The translations under genes were made by a program, and so were the position numbers. Below are positions 18,439 through 28,434 of a DNA stretch of 64,000 nucleotides, piece after piece; positions within the stretch are counted from its first letter, which is position 1, and every line of letters starts with the position of its first letter. The notes beneath the pieces were generated by a model. The model did not search any database. It was not told the origin of the DNA and saw only the letters and a list, made by a program, of their open reading frames with translations. The stretch is from Wolbachia endosymbiont (group A) of Bibio marci (GTDB lineage: Bacteria > Pseudomonadota > Alphaproteobacteria > Rickettsiales > Anaplasmataceae), in the NCBI RefSeq assembly GCF_947251645.1, contig NZ_OX366364.1, positions 1 through 64,000 of the forward strand. The letters run 5' to 3'.

Positions 18439-19525
18439 GGCTTTGTTGCATAGCAACCGAAAAAATCTGGTGGCTACTGACAAAATTCATTATAAATAAC
18501 CATTTAACTGTTGAAGAAAAAATATGCCACAAAAAATGAAAGTCAGTAACCAAAACGAATATAACAAATTCCTTGAAAAAAGGGGAAATATTTTTCGTTA
18601 CATCGATGAAGCTATCGAAAATTGGTATGAAAATAGTCCAAAAATGCAGGGCGGCAACTATATTTACAGTGATAAAGTCGTAATTTTGGTGCATATAATT
18701 GTCAATTTTTTTAGAATTGGTTTAAGACAAACGGTGGGGTTTATAAAAGGATATCTGCAACAAATAGGAAAAAATTTGGCAGTTATCAGCTATTCACAAG
18801 CATCAAGAAGGTTTAAAAAACTTAATATTAAGATAAATGATTGCAGGGTTGATAAAAGCAACATGGAAAATATTGAAATTATCATAGATAGCACAAGTAT
18901 CAGCATTTACAGTAACACTCCTGGCCACAGTAAGGAAAACAGTGCAGATAGAAAGTACCGAAGCTACGAGCAAGTAAGAAAGTTACATGTTATGTTAAGT
19001 GTGAATAGTAAAAAAGCTATAGCTGCAAGATACAGTAATGGCGTCTACTCTGACCACTATGGAGCTTGCGATTTGCTTGAAGAAGTTAATTTTCAGCACA
19101 AAATAAAAGCATTATATGCAGATAGGGCATACGATAGGCACAAACTTTATAAATTGTGTAAGAAATACGATATAAAGACAAAAGTTCTACCAAAAAAGGA
19201 TGCAGCAGAACATTCAAAAATAGATTATATGTCTGACAGAAATGCTGCTATTAGGTTAATAAAATTATATGGACAAGATGGTGTAAAAGAGTGGAAAAAG
19301 GAAGCAATTTATGGAAAGAGATCTTACATAGAAGGATTTTTCTCAAGGTTGAAGCAAGTATTTGGATTTAGCTTTAGGAATAAATCTGAAGTAAATCGTG
19401 AAAAAGAATTACTAATTAAGTGCTATTTGCTCAACAAATTCACTGATATTGGTATGGCTAAATTTGAAATCATTACATAAATTTGTCGTAAACCATCACT
19501 GCTTAAGGTGCTATGCAACAAAGCC
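18439..19525 (+). mobile_element. IS5-family (IS903-group) element, copy 3
   Basis: 1087 bp with GGCTTTGTTGCAT ends. Unlike the other copies the flanks do not match: AACTGGGAT on the left, ATCCCAGTG on the right. Both flanks are palindrome arms, so recombination or an inversion between elements is likely. Confidence 0.88.
18524..19480 (+). CDS. IS5-family transposase (lineage 2)
   Basis: 318 residues with D122 (IIDSTSIS), D200 (YADRAYD) and E270 (RSYIEGFF). It differs from lineage 1 at dozens of positions (for example NKFLEKRGNIFRYID, KVLPKKDAAEHSK) but is almost identical to the copy at 37283. Intact frame. Confidence 0.92.
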   Translation: MPQKMKVSNQNEYNKFLEKRGNIFRYIDEAIENWYENSPKMQGGNYIYSDKVVILVHIIVNFFRIGLRQTVGFIKGYLQQIGKNLAVISYSQASRRFKKLNIKINDCRVDKSNMENIEIIIDSTSISIYSNTPGHSKENSADRKYRSYEQVRKLHVMLSVNSKKAIAARYSNGVYSDHYGACDLLEEVNFQHKIKALYADRAYDRHKLYKLCKKYDIKTKVLPKKDAAEHSKIDYMSDRNAAIRLIKLYGQDGVKEWKKEAIYGKRSYIEGFFSRLKQVFGFSFRNKSEVNREKELLIKCYLLNKFTDIGMAKFEIIT

Positions 19526-19553
19526 ATCCCAGTGTCAAGCACTGGGATGACAC
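19526..19553. repeat. Palindromic repeat flanking IS copy 3
   Basis: ATCCCAGTGTCAAGCACTGGG plus GATGAC: a complete palindrome of the family that hosts the insertions. Confidence 0.75.
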
Positions 19554-19591
19554 CCTACTAGCGGAAGTTACTCTCAAATGTTTGTTCATGT

Positions 19592-20060
19592 TAGCTATAA
19601 ATATTAAGAAATTTACCAAATAAAAAAAAGGCAAAAGAAACCCCGTGGTTGGCTAATTACTTACATTATACTTTCAAGTATGGCGTTTTTTTATTCTAAA
19701 CGCTTAATAACCGCGATTCAGCTGCTTTTAAACCGCAACTAATCTAAATTATAAACGTTAAGAAATTTACTAAACAGAAAAAAAGGCAAAAGAAACCCTA
19801 GGGTAGCTAGTTATTCACTATCCATTTTTTAAGTTGGCGTTTTTTGATGTTTTAAATGCTTTATAAGCATATTTCAGCTTGTGTAGGTAAAAACCTAGAA
19901 ATTTGATAAAGACATAAGGTGCACATAGTGCAAAAAATTAAACATGAGACGCCAAATACGTTGAGTTTTTTTGTCATTTAATCTGTACAGAGAAGATAAA
20001 TAAATAGCTTCAGTTCCATGATAAAGGGGCTGGCGGAGTTTGTCAAGGAAGTTTTTGTAG
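19592..20060 (-). repeat. Promoter-bearing dispersed repeat, copy B
   Basis: About 469 bp, inverted relative to copy A. Both AAATTTACYAAA...AAAAAAGGCAAAAGAAACCC blocks and the promoter end are present. It lies upstream of the iron-binding protein gene, with its promoter pointing away from that gene. This is the only copy not placed after a co-oriented stop codon. Confidence 0.8.
20018..20046 (-). promoter_or_regulatory. Promoter of repeat copy B
   Basis: On the minus strand TTGACA (20046-20041), 17-bp spacer, TATCAT (20023-20018), reading into the repeat. Confidence 0.68.
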
Positions 20061-20148
20061 CTCTCATGACTTATCTAACGAATTTTACACTTGCTAAGGT
20101 TGCGTTATTTGAGTATCTTCAACTGAAAGAAGTTATTTTTTATCCAAT

Positions 20149-21174
20149 ATGAAAAAAGCCTTTATATTCACATCCTTAATAGCAGTTGTATTAATAGTCA
20201 TTACTTATTTATACAGAAACGACGGAACTAATGACTCACAAGTGGTAAATGTTTATTCATCACGTAAAGAGGAATTAGTACGTACTTTGTTTGATGAATT
20301 CACGAAAAATACAGGCATTAAAGTACGTTACATCATTGATGATTATTCTCAGCTACTTTCACGAATAGAAAACGGGGGTGAAGCTGACTTATTTTTAACT
20401 GCTGATGCAGTCAACTTAATTCTAGCAAAAAAAAGAGGGCTTTTATCTCAAGTGGATTCAGAGGTTTTAAAAAGTGTTATACCTGCAAGATTTAGAGACA
20501 GTGAAGATTATTGGTTTGGTCTTACAAAAAGAACTAGGATATTGGTTTACAATAAAGAGTCAGTAGACCCTAAGGACTTAAGTACTTATGAAGATTTAGC
20601 AAATGAAAAATGGAAAGGAAAAATATTAGTGCGTTCTTCTACAAGTCCATATAACAGATCGTTAATTGCTTTTATGATTGCAAATAATGGTTTTGAAAAG
20701 ACGAAAGAATGGGTAAGCGGAATTGTGAGCAATATGGCAAGAAAACCAAGTGGTGGTGATACTGACCAAATTTACGCCGTAGCAGCTGGTGAGGGAGATG
20801 TTGCAATAGTAAACAGCTACTACTTTGCGAGAATTCTTTCATCAGAAAATAAAAAGAATGTTGCAGACAAGCTAGGGGCTTTTTTTCCTAATCGCAACGA
20901 TCACGGTGTAATGGTAAACATCAGTGGTGCCGCAGTAACAAAAAACGCAAAAAACAGGGAAAATGCTATAGTCTTATTGGAATTTTTAGTAAGCAAGCAG
21001 GCTCAAGAGTTATACGCTAAAAAAAACCAAGAATATCCTATTATTGAAGGCGTTGAAACTTCCGATATACTAAAATCTTGGGGAAATTATTCACAAAGTG
21101 ATTTGCCTCTAAGTGAACTTGAGAAGCATCTTTTTGAGGCTGTTATGATAGCGGATGAGTGTAAGTGGAAGTAA
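20149..21174 (+). CDS. fbpA: Iron(III) ABC transporter periplasmic binding protein
   Basis: Class II solute-binding protein that delivers ferric iron to an FbpB-type permease. The N-terminus MKKAFIFTSLIAVVLIVITY is a signal peptide or anchor. The mature part starts VVNVYSSRKEELVRTLFDEF, typical of FbpA/FutA, and contains EADLFLTADAVNL and a lobe-2 segment SGGDTDQIYAVAAGEGDVAI with an iron-ligand-type tyrosine pair (NSYYFARI). The 341-residue length fits. The permease gene is not adjacent but at 41415-43013, so the system is dispersed. Confidence 0.88.
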   Translation: MKKAFIFTSLIAVVLIVITYLYRNDGTNDSQVVNVYSSRKEELVRTLFDEFTKNTGIKVRYIIDDYSQLLSRIENGGEADLFLTADAVNLILAKKRGLLSQVDSEVLKSVIPARFRDSEDYWFGLTKRTRILVYNKESVDPKDLSTYEDLANEKWKGKILVRSSTSPYNRSLIAFMIANNGFEKTKEWVSGIVSNMARKPSGGDTDQIYAVAAGEGDVAIVNSYYFARILSSENKKNVADKLGAFFPNRNDHGVMVNISGAAVTKNAKNRENAIVLLEFLVSKQAQELYAKKNQEYPIIEGVETSDILKSWGNYSQSDLPLSELEKHLFEAVMIADECKWK

Positions 21175-21379
21175 TTCCCAGTGCCACCAAACACTGGGAT
21201 GAAAGATTTATGCTAACCTTTTGCAGTACTTTGCTCTTGACTCGCTGAACTTTTCTCCAAGTCAACTTTGACTTTACTATCTTTTCCCGTTCTTTCACCA
21301 AAACAATTGCTGCACAAGAGGTCTATTGAAAAACGATAGTAAGAAAGTAGAATAGGTTCAAGTAGTTGAAAAGGAAATT

Positions 21380-22267
21380 ATGAACAAGAGAAGGAATTTG
21401 TTAAACATCTCAGACCTTACAGTCGATGATGTAGAAAATATAACTAAGTTGGCCAACCAGTACCTTAAAAAAGAAGCTGCAAATAGTCATATCTTGGAAA
21501 ATAAGACAGTAATAAATTTATTTTTTGAAGATTCAACGCGTACACTTGCGTCTTTTGAAATAGCAGCAAGAAGCCTTGGAGCAAATGTTGTAACTTTGCC
21601 AATAAGATCTTCTTCTATTAACAAGGGAGAAGATCTAAAAGACATGATCAAAACATTAAATGCAATGAATCCTGATTACATGATAATCAGGCAAAAAAAT
21701 AGCGGTACTGTTAATATGCTGGCTAAGAATGTTAGCTGCTCGCTAATCAACGCAGGCGATGGAAGCAGTGAACACCCAACTCAAGCTCTTGCAGATTATC
21801 TTGTAATCATCAATCATAAAAAGCAAATAAAGGACCTCAAAGTTGTGATATGTGGAGATATTCTGCACAGTAGAGTTGCAAGATCAAATATAAGATTGCT
21901 AAAAATGTTTGGAGCAAAAATATGCTTGGTCGCACCACCAACTTTGATTTGTAAGCATTTTCCTGAAGTAGATTCAGTCCATTATTCATTAATTGAAGGT
22001 ATAAAGGATGCTGACGTAATTATGCTTTTGAGGCTGCAGAAAGAGCGCATGAATAATAGTTCTTCAGAGAAAGAATATTTTCATTTGTATGGACTTGATT
22101 CACAAAAGCTATCATACGCAAAACCAGATGCGATTGTTATGCACCCAGGGCCAATAAACAGAGGGATTGAGCTTAGCAGTGATGTAGCAGATTGTGTTAT
22201 TTTACAGCAAGTAGAATTCGGATTGGCAATACGTAAGGCAGTGCTGCACTATTATAGGCCTTGTTAA
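21380..22267 (+). CDS. pyrB: Aspartate carbamoyltransferase catalytic subunit
   Basis: Condenses carbamoyl phosphate with aspartate, the committed step of pyrimidine synthesis. The 295-residue protein shows the carbamoyl-phosphate loop FEDSTRTLASFEIAAR, SSINKGEDLKDM, EHPTQALADYL and the HPGPINRGIEL block near the C-terminus. No pyrI partner is nearby. In the 205 bp upstream there is a palindrome remnant (CAGTGCC...CACTGGGATG) and nothing else identifiable. Confidence 0.94.
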   Translation: MNKRRNLLNISDLTVDDVENITKLANQYLKKEAANSHILENKTVINLFFEDSTRTLASFEIAARSLGANVVTLPIRSSSINKGEDLKDMIKTLNAMNPDYMIIRQKNSGTVNMLAKNVSCSLINAGDGSSEHPTQALADYLVIINHKKQIKDLKVVICGDILHSRVARSNIRLLKMFGAKICLVAPPTLICKHFPEVDSVHYSLIEGIKDADVIMLLRLQKERMNNSSSEKEYFHLYGLDSQKLSYAKPDAIVMHPGPINRGIELSSDVADCVILQQVEFGLAIRKAVLHYYRPC

Positions 22268-22550
22268 TATTAAAAGATGCTATACAACTAATGCAAAAAG
22301 GGGGGCATGAAATGACAAGGCTTGTAAATGGTTTGAGAATGGCTGCTAAGATGTTAAGGCCGAGGATATGGTGTGGAAGTTTTTACGAAAGCCTGAAGTC
22401 AATCAACAACCTTGCAGAACGGCAAATTAGACGGCTATCGTAAAAACAGCTTTTTCACCTGGTCAGAACGTGGGGAAAGGTTCGTGGAAAGAATGTTGTC
22501 AATATTTTTGAATCACGTCTCAATGGCCAAAATCCCTTCCAAAAGTTACG
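22268..22550 (+). pseudogene. IS66-family transposase C-terminal remnant
   Basis: Two adjacent frames carry NNLAERQIRRL and YRKNSFFTWSERGERF, blocks characteristic of the C-terminus of IS66-type transposases, separated by a frameshift near 22430. An earlier frame reads DMVWKFLRKPEV, also IS66-like. The N-terminal two thirds are missing. A MITE has inserted into its 3' end at 22551. Confidence 0.75.
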
Positions 22551-22846
22551 GTATCCGTTCAGCCAATGGCGTCAACTTAAGAGTCTTCATTAGCAAACCC
22601 TCCTATGGATTTTCTGAAAAGTTTTTGAGTATATTGTATTTTTAATTTGTAAAATAAGATTTTTTCCTTTCTGCACGTCTCGTCTAAAAAGGACACATTT
22701 TAAACTTTTTTGTTGAAATAAAATAGAAACAAAAGTGCTGTTTCTTGCACTCTTTGGATAATTTAATGATAAAAAATTTAGAGAGAAGTTTTACACACAA
22801 TCACTGATATTTTCCCTTAAGTTGACGCCATTGGCTGAACGGATAC
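22551..22846. mobile_element. MITE derived from an IS4-like element
   Basis: 296 bp with perfect 31-bp terminal inverted repeats (22551-22581 and 22816-22846) containing CGTTCAGCCAATGGCGTCAA. Its arms match both ends of the degraded IS4-like element at 58591-60797 (about 240 bp of one end and 45 bp of the other), so it is an internal-deletion derivative. No ORF of note. Confidence 0.82.
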
Positions 22847-22869
22847 GACAGAACCACACCGGCTTCTAT

Positions 22870-23063
22870 AGCTCCGCTTCTGTCATCCTATGGCTTACTG
22901 TACGAACATTGCAATATGGCACATAGTAAACGATGTCATTCCAGTCTGAAATCCAGCTTTTTCATAATCATCAAAACGTTGTATTTTAACATAAAACGGC
23001 TACTTTTATGCTTACCAACTTAATAAAATTCCTGAATCCAAGTAGTCAGGGCACTGGGATGAC
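22870..23063. repeat. Degenerate palindromic repeats
   Basis: Fragments of the ATTCCAGT/ACTGGGATGACA family around a hairpin-like filler (AACGTTGTATTTTAACATAA) also seen at 37100-37190. Nothing else is seen between the MITE and sucA. Confidence 0.65.
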
Positions 23064-23103
23064 ACCACTTTTGCTTAAAAACCTCAATATTTGTACAATT
23101 GTG

Positions 23104-25758
23104 CTAGATTCCCTGCACAACTTGCTTCAAAATTTCCTCCTGTTGCTGAGCATGGACACTAGCATAGCCACATGCAGGAGATGCAGCAGTAGGTCTTGCG
23201 ATACACTTAGGTCTTTTTGCTTGAATATCGAGATTGGACAACACTTCTTCTATCAATGGGTTGACAAAAAACCATCCTCCCATATTTTTTGGTTCTTCTT
23301 GACACCATATAATTTCAGCGTTTTTGTACTTTTCAAGTTCACTGCTTAGTTTATCGGCAGGAAATGGATAGAATTGTTCTAAACGTATTATTGCTATATC
23401 GTTTACCTTTTGTACCTCACATACTTCAATTATGTCGTAATAAACTTTACCACTGCATATTACAACTTTACGTATTTTATCATTCGAAACTAAACCTGTT
23501 CTATATTCTGGGATTACCGTGAGGAATGTTCCTTCAAAGTCAGATAGGTTAGAAACTGCTCTTCTATGACGCAGTAGCGATTTAGGTGTAAACACTACCA
23601 GAGGCTTACGAAAGTCTCTATGCATTTGTCTGCGTAAGACATGGAAGTAATTTGCCGGAGTGGAACAATTAACCACCTGCATATTATCTTCTGCGCAGAG
23701 TTGCAAAAATCTCTCTATACGCGCGGAGCTATGCTCAGGTCCTTGCCCTTCATAACCATGAGGCAGCAACAAAACTAGACCGCTTGATCGCAACCACTTT
23801 GTTTCTGCAGATGCGATAAACTGGTCGATCATAATTTGTGCACCATTTGCAAAATCACCAAATTGTCCTTCCCAGAGCACCAGTGAATACGGAGAATCAA
23901 GACTATATCCATATTCAAAGCCCATTACAGCATACTCTGATAAAGCGCTATCTATGACCTCAAAGTGAGCTTGCTTTTCATTTATATTGTTTAGCGGAAT
24001 AAACGCTTCTTCTGTTACCTGATCAACAAGCCTTGAATGACGGTGCGAGAAAGTCCCACGACCAGAATCTTGTCCTGATAAACGCACTTCTATTCCTTCT
24101 GTGAGCAGTGATGCAAACGCAAGACTTTCGGCAGTTGCCCAGTCTATATTACTACCGGAATTTATACTGTCTATTCTGCCATCAAGTATTTTTCTAACCT
24201 TATTGTTAATGTTAAAGCTACTTGGGATGTTGCTATTTATATGCACACCTAATTTTTTCAACTCATCTGGCGGAACACCAGAATCCGTGTAGTATTCGCT
24301 CAAATCGTTCAGCTTTGCTCTTCTTAATTTTGACCACACTCCACCGAACCAGTCAGCTTTTTTTGGAGTATAAGCCGCTGATTCAGCAAGACTTTTATCT
24401 AATTTTGCCCTGAATTCACTGCGTAATTTATTTACCTCATCACCGCTTAATACTTTCTCTGCAGTCAATTTTTCTTCATACAATGTTCCAGGAGTTTTAT
24501 GTTTTGATATCAGCTTATACATAAGTGGCTGAGTGAAATTCGGTTCATCTCCTTCATTATGGCCGTATTTGCGGTAGCATATTATGTCAATCACTACGTC
24601 CTTTTTAAATTTCTGCCTATATTCCATCGCCAGACTTGCAGCAAAACTCACAGCTTCCGGGTTATCTCCATTAACGTGAAACACTGGGGCTTCTATTGAT
24701 TTTGCTATGTCAGTGCAATAAAAAGAGGATCGTGCGCAGCATGGGTTAGCAGTAAAACCAACTTGGTTATTAATGACAATGTGCACAATGCCATCCACCT
24801 TATAGCCTTCAATATTGCTTAAGGTTAGAGTTTCAGCAACCACTCCTTGACCAATGAAAGCCGCATCACCATGAATTGATATGCCAAGCACAGATCTCAT
24901 ATTTTGCTTTGCTCTTATTCTTCCAGCCAAAACCGGATTTACCGCTTCAAGGTGAGATGGATTAGGGCATAAACTTAAATGTATTTTCTTACCACCAGCA
25001 AGTGTTCGATCAGAAGAGTAACCAAGGTGATATTTAACATCACCAGAAACCTCAAGACCACCCGGATATGCAAGATTGCCTTGAAATTCAGATAACATTG
25101 CGGAGTATTCTTTGCCCATAACTTTGGTTAGAACATTGAGTCGTCCGCGGTGAGCCATACCAAGGACTATTTCTTCAATACTAAAAGCTGCAGAATCACT
25201 AATAATTTTTTCAATAGCAACAATAGCTGACTCTCCACCTTCGATGGAAAAACGTTTATATCCAGGAAATTTCATATGGAGAAATTGCTCGAACATCTCA
25301 GATTCGATCAAGTGCCTCAGTATTTCCTTTTTATCTTGTAAACTCAGCGTATAGGTTTGATTTTCGATCTTTTCCTGCAGCCACATTCTCTCCTCATAAG
25401 AGGAAATATGCATAAATTCAAAGCCAATATTCTTGCAGTAAATATCTTTATAGATTTTAGTATCATCCGTAGGAGAAAGATTCGAGTATTTTTGATAATC
25501 TATTTCTTGACTTTCATTCGGTGATAACGGATTAAGGTCTGCAAAAAAATGGCCGTAAGACCTGAAAAAATTTGCTAAACTAGGAACTGAATCATCCACC
25601 TTAGTTGCATTGCAGGGCTCCGCTTTGTTAATTTCTAAATTGCTTGAAAAAATTCTATACCAATCTTCCCCGATTGATTTATCGCCCTGTAGATAACGGC
25701 TATACATTTCTTCCACAAATTCTGCATTATCACCATAAAGGCAGCTTAAATTCGACAT
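23104..25758 (-). CDS. sucA: 2-oxoglutarate dehydrogenase E1 component
   Basis: Thiamine-diphosphate enzyme that decarboxylates 2-oxoglutarate and passes succinyl to SucB in the TCA cycle. The chosen start MSNLSCLYGDNAEFVEEMY gives 884 residues and begins at the conserved N-terminal helix; the open frame extends 29 codons further upstream (to 25845) without conservation that I recognise. Motifs include GMAHRGRLNVL, ISIHGDAAFIGQGVVAE, KYGHNEGDEP and the C-terminal QEEPKNMGGW and PACGYASVHAQQQ. No sucB is adjacent, as is common in Rickettsiales. Confidence 0.94.
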   Translation of the reverse strand: MSNLSCLYGDNAEFVEEMYSRYLQGDKSIGEDWYRIFSSNLEINKAEPCNATKVDDSVPSLANFFRSYGHFFADLNPLSPNESQEIDYQKYSNLSPTDDTKIYKDIYCKNIGFEFMHISSYEERMWLQEKIENQTYTLSLQDKKEILRHLIESEMFEQFLHMKFPGYKRFSIEGGESAIVAIEKIISDSAAFSIEEIVLGMAHRGRLNVLTKVMGKEYSAMLSEFQGNLAYPGGLEVSGDVKYHLGYSSDRTLAGGKKIHLSLCPNPSHLEAVNPVLAGRIRAKQNMRSVLGISIHGDAAFIGQGVVAETLTLSNIEGYKVDGIVHIVINNQVGFTANPCCARSSFYCTDIAKSIEAPVFHVNGDNPEAVSFAASLAMEYRQKFKKDVVIDIICYRKYGHNEGDEPNFTQPLMYKLISKHKTPGTLYEEKLTAEKVLSGDEVNKLRSEFRAKLDKSLAESAAYTPKKADWFGGVWSKLRRAKLNDLSEYYTDSGVPPDELKKLGVHINSNIPSSFNINNKVRKILDGRIDSINSGSNIDWATAESLAFASLLTEGIEVRLSGQDSGRGTFSHRHSRLVDQVTEEAFIPLNNINEKQAHFEVIDSALSEYAVMGFEYGYSLDSPYSLVLWEGQFGDFANGAQIMIDQFIASAETKWLRSSGLVLLLPHGYEGQGPEHSSARIERFLQLCAEDNMQVVNCSTPANYFHVLRRQMHRDFRKPLVVFTPKSLLRHRRAVSNLSDFEGTFLTVIPEYRTGLVSNDKIRKVVICSGKVYYDIIEVCEVQKVNDIAIIRLEQFYPFPADKLSSELEKYKNAEIIWCQEEPKNMGGWFFVNPLIEEVLSNLDIQAKRPKCIARPTAASPACGYASVHAQQQEEILKQVVQGI

Positions 25759-25887
25759 AATCACTATAAAAAGTATCAAATACTTATAAGTATAACTTAA
25801 GTTTTTTAAAAAAGAACTTTTTTGATGCCCGCGAATTAAGCTCACGACTGCACAAACATCATGATTTGTAGGTAATCCGCGTAGCAG

Positions 25888-25918
25888 GCGATGTCATTCC
25901 AGTGCTTGACACTGGAAT
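25888..25918. repeat. Palindromic repeat at MITE target
   Basis: GATGTCATTCCAGTGCTTG followed by ACACTGGAAT; its right arm (CACTGGAAT) is the duplicated target of the MITE. Confidence 0.7.
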
Positions 25919-26243
25919 GGCTTTGTTGCATCGCTAGCTATGATGGATTAAAGATAAAAAAGATGGAGAATATCAGTAGCTTATTATTCTGGTATTTATA
26001 ACAAGAACGGTCAGTGAATACCTAAATTTGAGTAAAAGAAATTTCACTACCACTCACTAATCCGGCTAAAATTCAAGAATTTCAATGCTTTAGCTATTTT
26101 CAATAGAATTAAGTTTATTAATATAAATAATAAATTACTATTCTTAAATTTGATCAGATTGATTGCAAAAAAACAAGATTTTCAATAGGTTGCTTATAAT
26201 CCTAACTATAGTAGCCTTTCATAAGTAGCGATGCAACAAAGCC
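25919..26243. mobile_element. MITE with IS903-like ends, copy 2
   Basis: 325 bp, same orientation as the copy at 13252 and nearly identical to it. Perfect 9-bp target duplication CACTGGAAT (25910-25918 and 26244-26252), the complement of ATTCCAGTG. Confidence 0.92.
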
Positions 26244-26372
26244 CACTGGAATCCAGCCTTTCTGCAATCTCATCGAAAACGTTGTGTTTTAAATAAGATT
26301 AGCTACTTTCTATGCTAGTTTGCTTGCTTACAATCTGGATGCCAGTGTCTGGGCACTGGCATGACACCCTTC
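26244..26372. repeat. Palindromic repeats with filler
   Basis: CACTGGAATCCAG, a filler with AACGTTGTGTTTT, then ATGCCAGTGTCTGGGCACTG and GCATGACA. Same family as 12046 and 37078. Confidence 0.75.
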
Positions 26373-26416
26373 TTGGTAGAGATTGCTCTTAAATAACAAT
26401 TCTCGTACAGTTGTGA

Positions 26417-27513
26417 TTAAGCTAATGCATTGTCAATTCTTTTAGAATTGTCCTCGGCATTTAGCCCAACATTATTTACTACTTTTTCAGTAATAACTTC
26501 AGCAAATTCAGGAGAAGGTTCTTTTGTTTTTGCAAAAAATGCTGCCTCTAAGGCCCTATATGTACAGAATAATATAGCAAATATACAAATAGGTATTTCA
26601 TAATTACTTAGTTTATAAATAGACGAAACGTGGATTATCATGCATGAAGTAAAACAAGTGGCAAATAACCCGTAAGTAAAAAGGTAATGACGGTCAACGC
26701 CACCATATTGCACCATTAATTTTTTAATCTTATTATTGCCATGCAACATAAATGTACGCTTCAAGATGTTGCTTTCAGTACACTCTATAACTCTAATACT
26801 GTCTTCTACTAATGTATTGGGATCTGCACCATATTTTAGCAATAGCTCTGTAATCTTAATGTAATTTTCTTTATTACTATCATTCGTATGCGAAAAAATA
26901 ACGGTAAGCAATGGTAGAAAATTGTTTGGCCCGCTTGATAAATTAGGGTTCGCCTTGTATTTTAAAAGTATTTCTACAACATCAGCACGACCCATCGAAC
27001 ATGCAGTAAGTAATGGTGTATAATCCTTTGATAAGTCAGGGTTTGCTTTGTGTTTTAAAAGCAGTGTTACAATATCAGTGTAACCAGAAGGCAAGCAATA
27101 TATAACGGTGAATTATCAAATGTTGTAAAGTTCTTTTCGTTAATATAATCACCAAACTCTTCGCCTTCACCACTTTTAAACCTAGAAAGTAACTTTTCTA
27201 AAAAATCCTTTTGCTTATTGAAAATAGCAAAGTGCAAAAGAATTAATAAATCATCGGTAGAACTAACTCTATCTAAATCTTCACCACTAAATGTTGTAGC
27301 TTCTTTTACATCATTTCCGGTAAGAAAATTATATGCAGCACCTAATTCTTTAAATTTCTCCTCGTTTTGTTTTTGCACATCCTTACTTGCACCTGAATGT
27401 TTATCAGGATGATATTCAAGGGCTAATTTTCTATACGCTGTTTTGATTTCTTGTTCACTGGGATTATTACTTTCACTAAAGCCTAATATTTTTAAAGCTT
27501 CATTTTTATCCAT
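26417..27513 (-). pseudogene. J-domain/ankyrin/two-TM protein, split by a frameshift
   Basis: Two overlapping frames form one gene. The first (27513-27067, 148 codons) starts with a DnaJ J-domain: KTAYRKLALEYHPDKHSG carries the HPD motif that stimulates Hsp70. It then reaches an ankyrin-like segment FDNSPLYIACL. The second (ending at 26417) continues SGYTDIVTLLLKHKANPD and further ankyrin repeats, then two hydrophobic helices (about the last 80 residues). Joining them needs a one-base shift near 27090-27100. Either the gene is newly inactivated, or both halves are made, or expression uses slippage. The J-domain plus ankyrin plus TM architecture is unusual for a chaperone and suggests a membrane-anchored Hsp70 recruiter. 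Confidence 0.75.
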
Positions 27514-27648
27514 AACTACCCCTACTAATAGTGTTGAAGTTGAGTATAACCCAAAATTTCAAAAAGCAAAGCTTTTTATGTCAAATTGTGCCTGTTGCAC
27601 AATTCCATAACTGCACGAACATTGTAATTTGATAGATTGGGAAAGGGT

Positions 27649-27917
27649 GTCATCCCAGCGCCCTGACTACTTGGATCCAGAAAAAAGAATGGTGTCATGA
27701 AAGTAGCTGACACTGGTTCCTTTATGACGGTGTCATCCGAGTAGCCCCTTCGGTGTCATTCCAGTGCTTGACACTGGAATCTAGTCTTTATTATGCAGCC
27801 ACTTATTTAAAGTTAAGTTTTCTGGATCCCAGTGTCAAGCACTGGGATGACATCATCCTTTTTTTTGGATTCCAGCGTCACGCGCTGGAATGACATCACA
27901 GGGGCACTGGAATGACA
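27649..27917. repeat. Array of ATCCCAGTG/ATTCCAGTG palindromes
   Basis: At least five palindromic units (GTCATCCCAGCGCCC, GTCATTCCAGTGCTTGAC, ATCCCAGTGTCAAGCACTGG, ATTCCAGCGTCACGCGCTGG) with stems intact in several and compensatory changes in the arms. No ORF. Confidence 0.85.
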
Positions 27918-27933
27918 CCTCTCTTGGGCTCTT

Positions 27934-28386
27934 TTAGCTACAAACATTAAGAAATTTACCAAACGAAAAAAAGGCAAAAGAAACCCTAGTCATTGTCTAT
28001 TTTCAGTATTTGGCGTTTTTTAAGTCTTAAACGCTGCAATTTAGCTGCTTTTAAGTGCAACTAACTTTAGCTAAAATGTTTAAGAAATTTACTAAGCAGA
28101 AAAAAAGGCAAAAGAAACCCCGTGGTAATTAGTGTTCACTCCCTAATCCTGCAAATTGGCGTACTATACTGTCTTAAACGACTTATAAGCGCGTTTCAGC
28201 TTATATGGGTAAAAACCCAGAAATATTGTGAAGACATAAGGTGCACATAGTGCGAAAAATTAAAAATAAGACGCCAAGTACGTTGTTTTTTTGCTGTTTA
28301 ATCTGCACAGATGAAGATAACTGAATACCTTCAGTACCATGATAAGGGCGCTGGCGGAGTTTGTCAAGTAGGTTTTTCGTTTCTAA
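27934..28386 (-). repeat. Promoter-bearing dispersed repeat, copy C
   Basis: About 453 bp, 49 bp beyond the stop codon of the minus-strand udg gene and in the same orientation as that gene. Promoter and both T-rich sub-units are conserved. Confidence 0.8.
28339..28367 (-). promoter_or_regulatory. Promoter of repeat copy C
   Basis: Minus strand TTGACA (28367-28362), 17-bp spacer, TATCAT (28344-28339). Confidence 0.68.
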
Positions 28387-28434
28387 CGATTGTTAACATG
28401 CTGCAAAAAACTATGCAAGAGGTCTACCACTTTA

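Noticed and set aside
21180-21379. Possible gene remnant on the minus strand upstream of pyrB
   Set aside because: A short Lys/Ser-rich frame without start and without recognisable family; too little to call.
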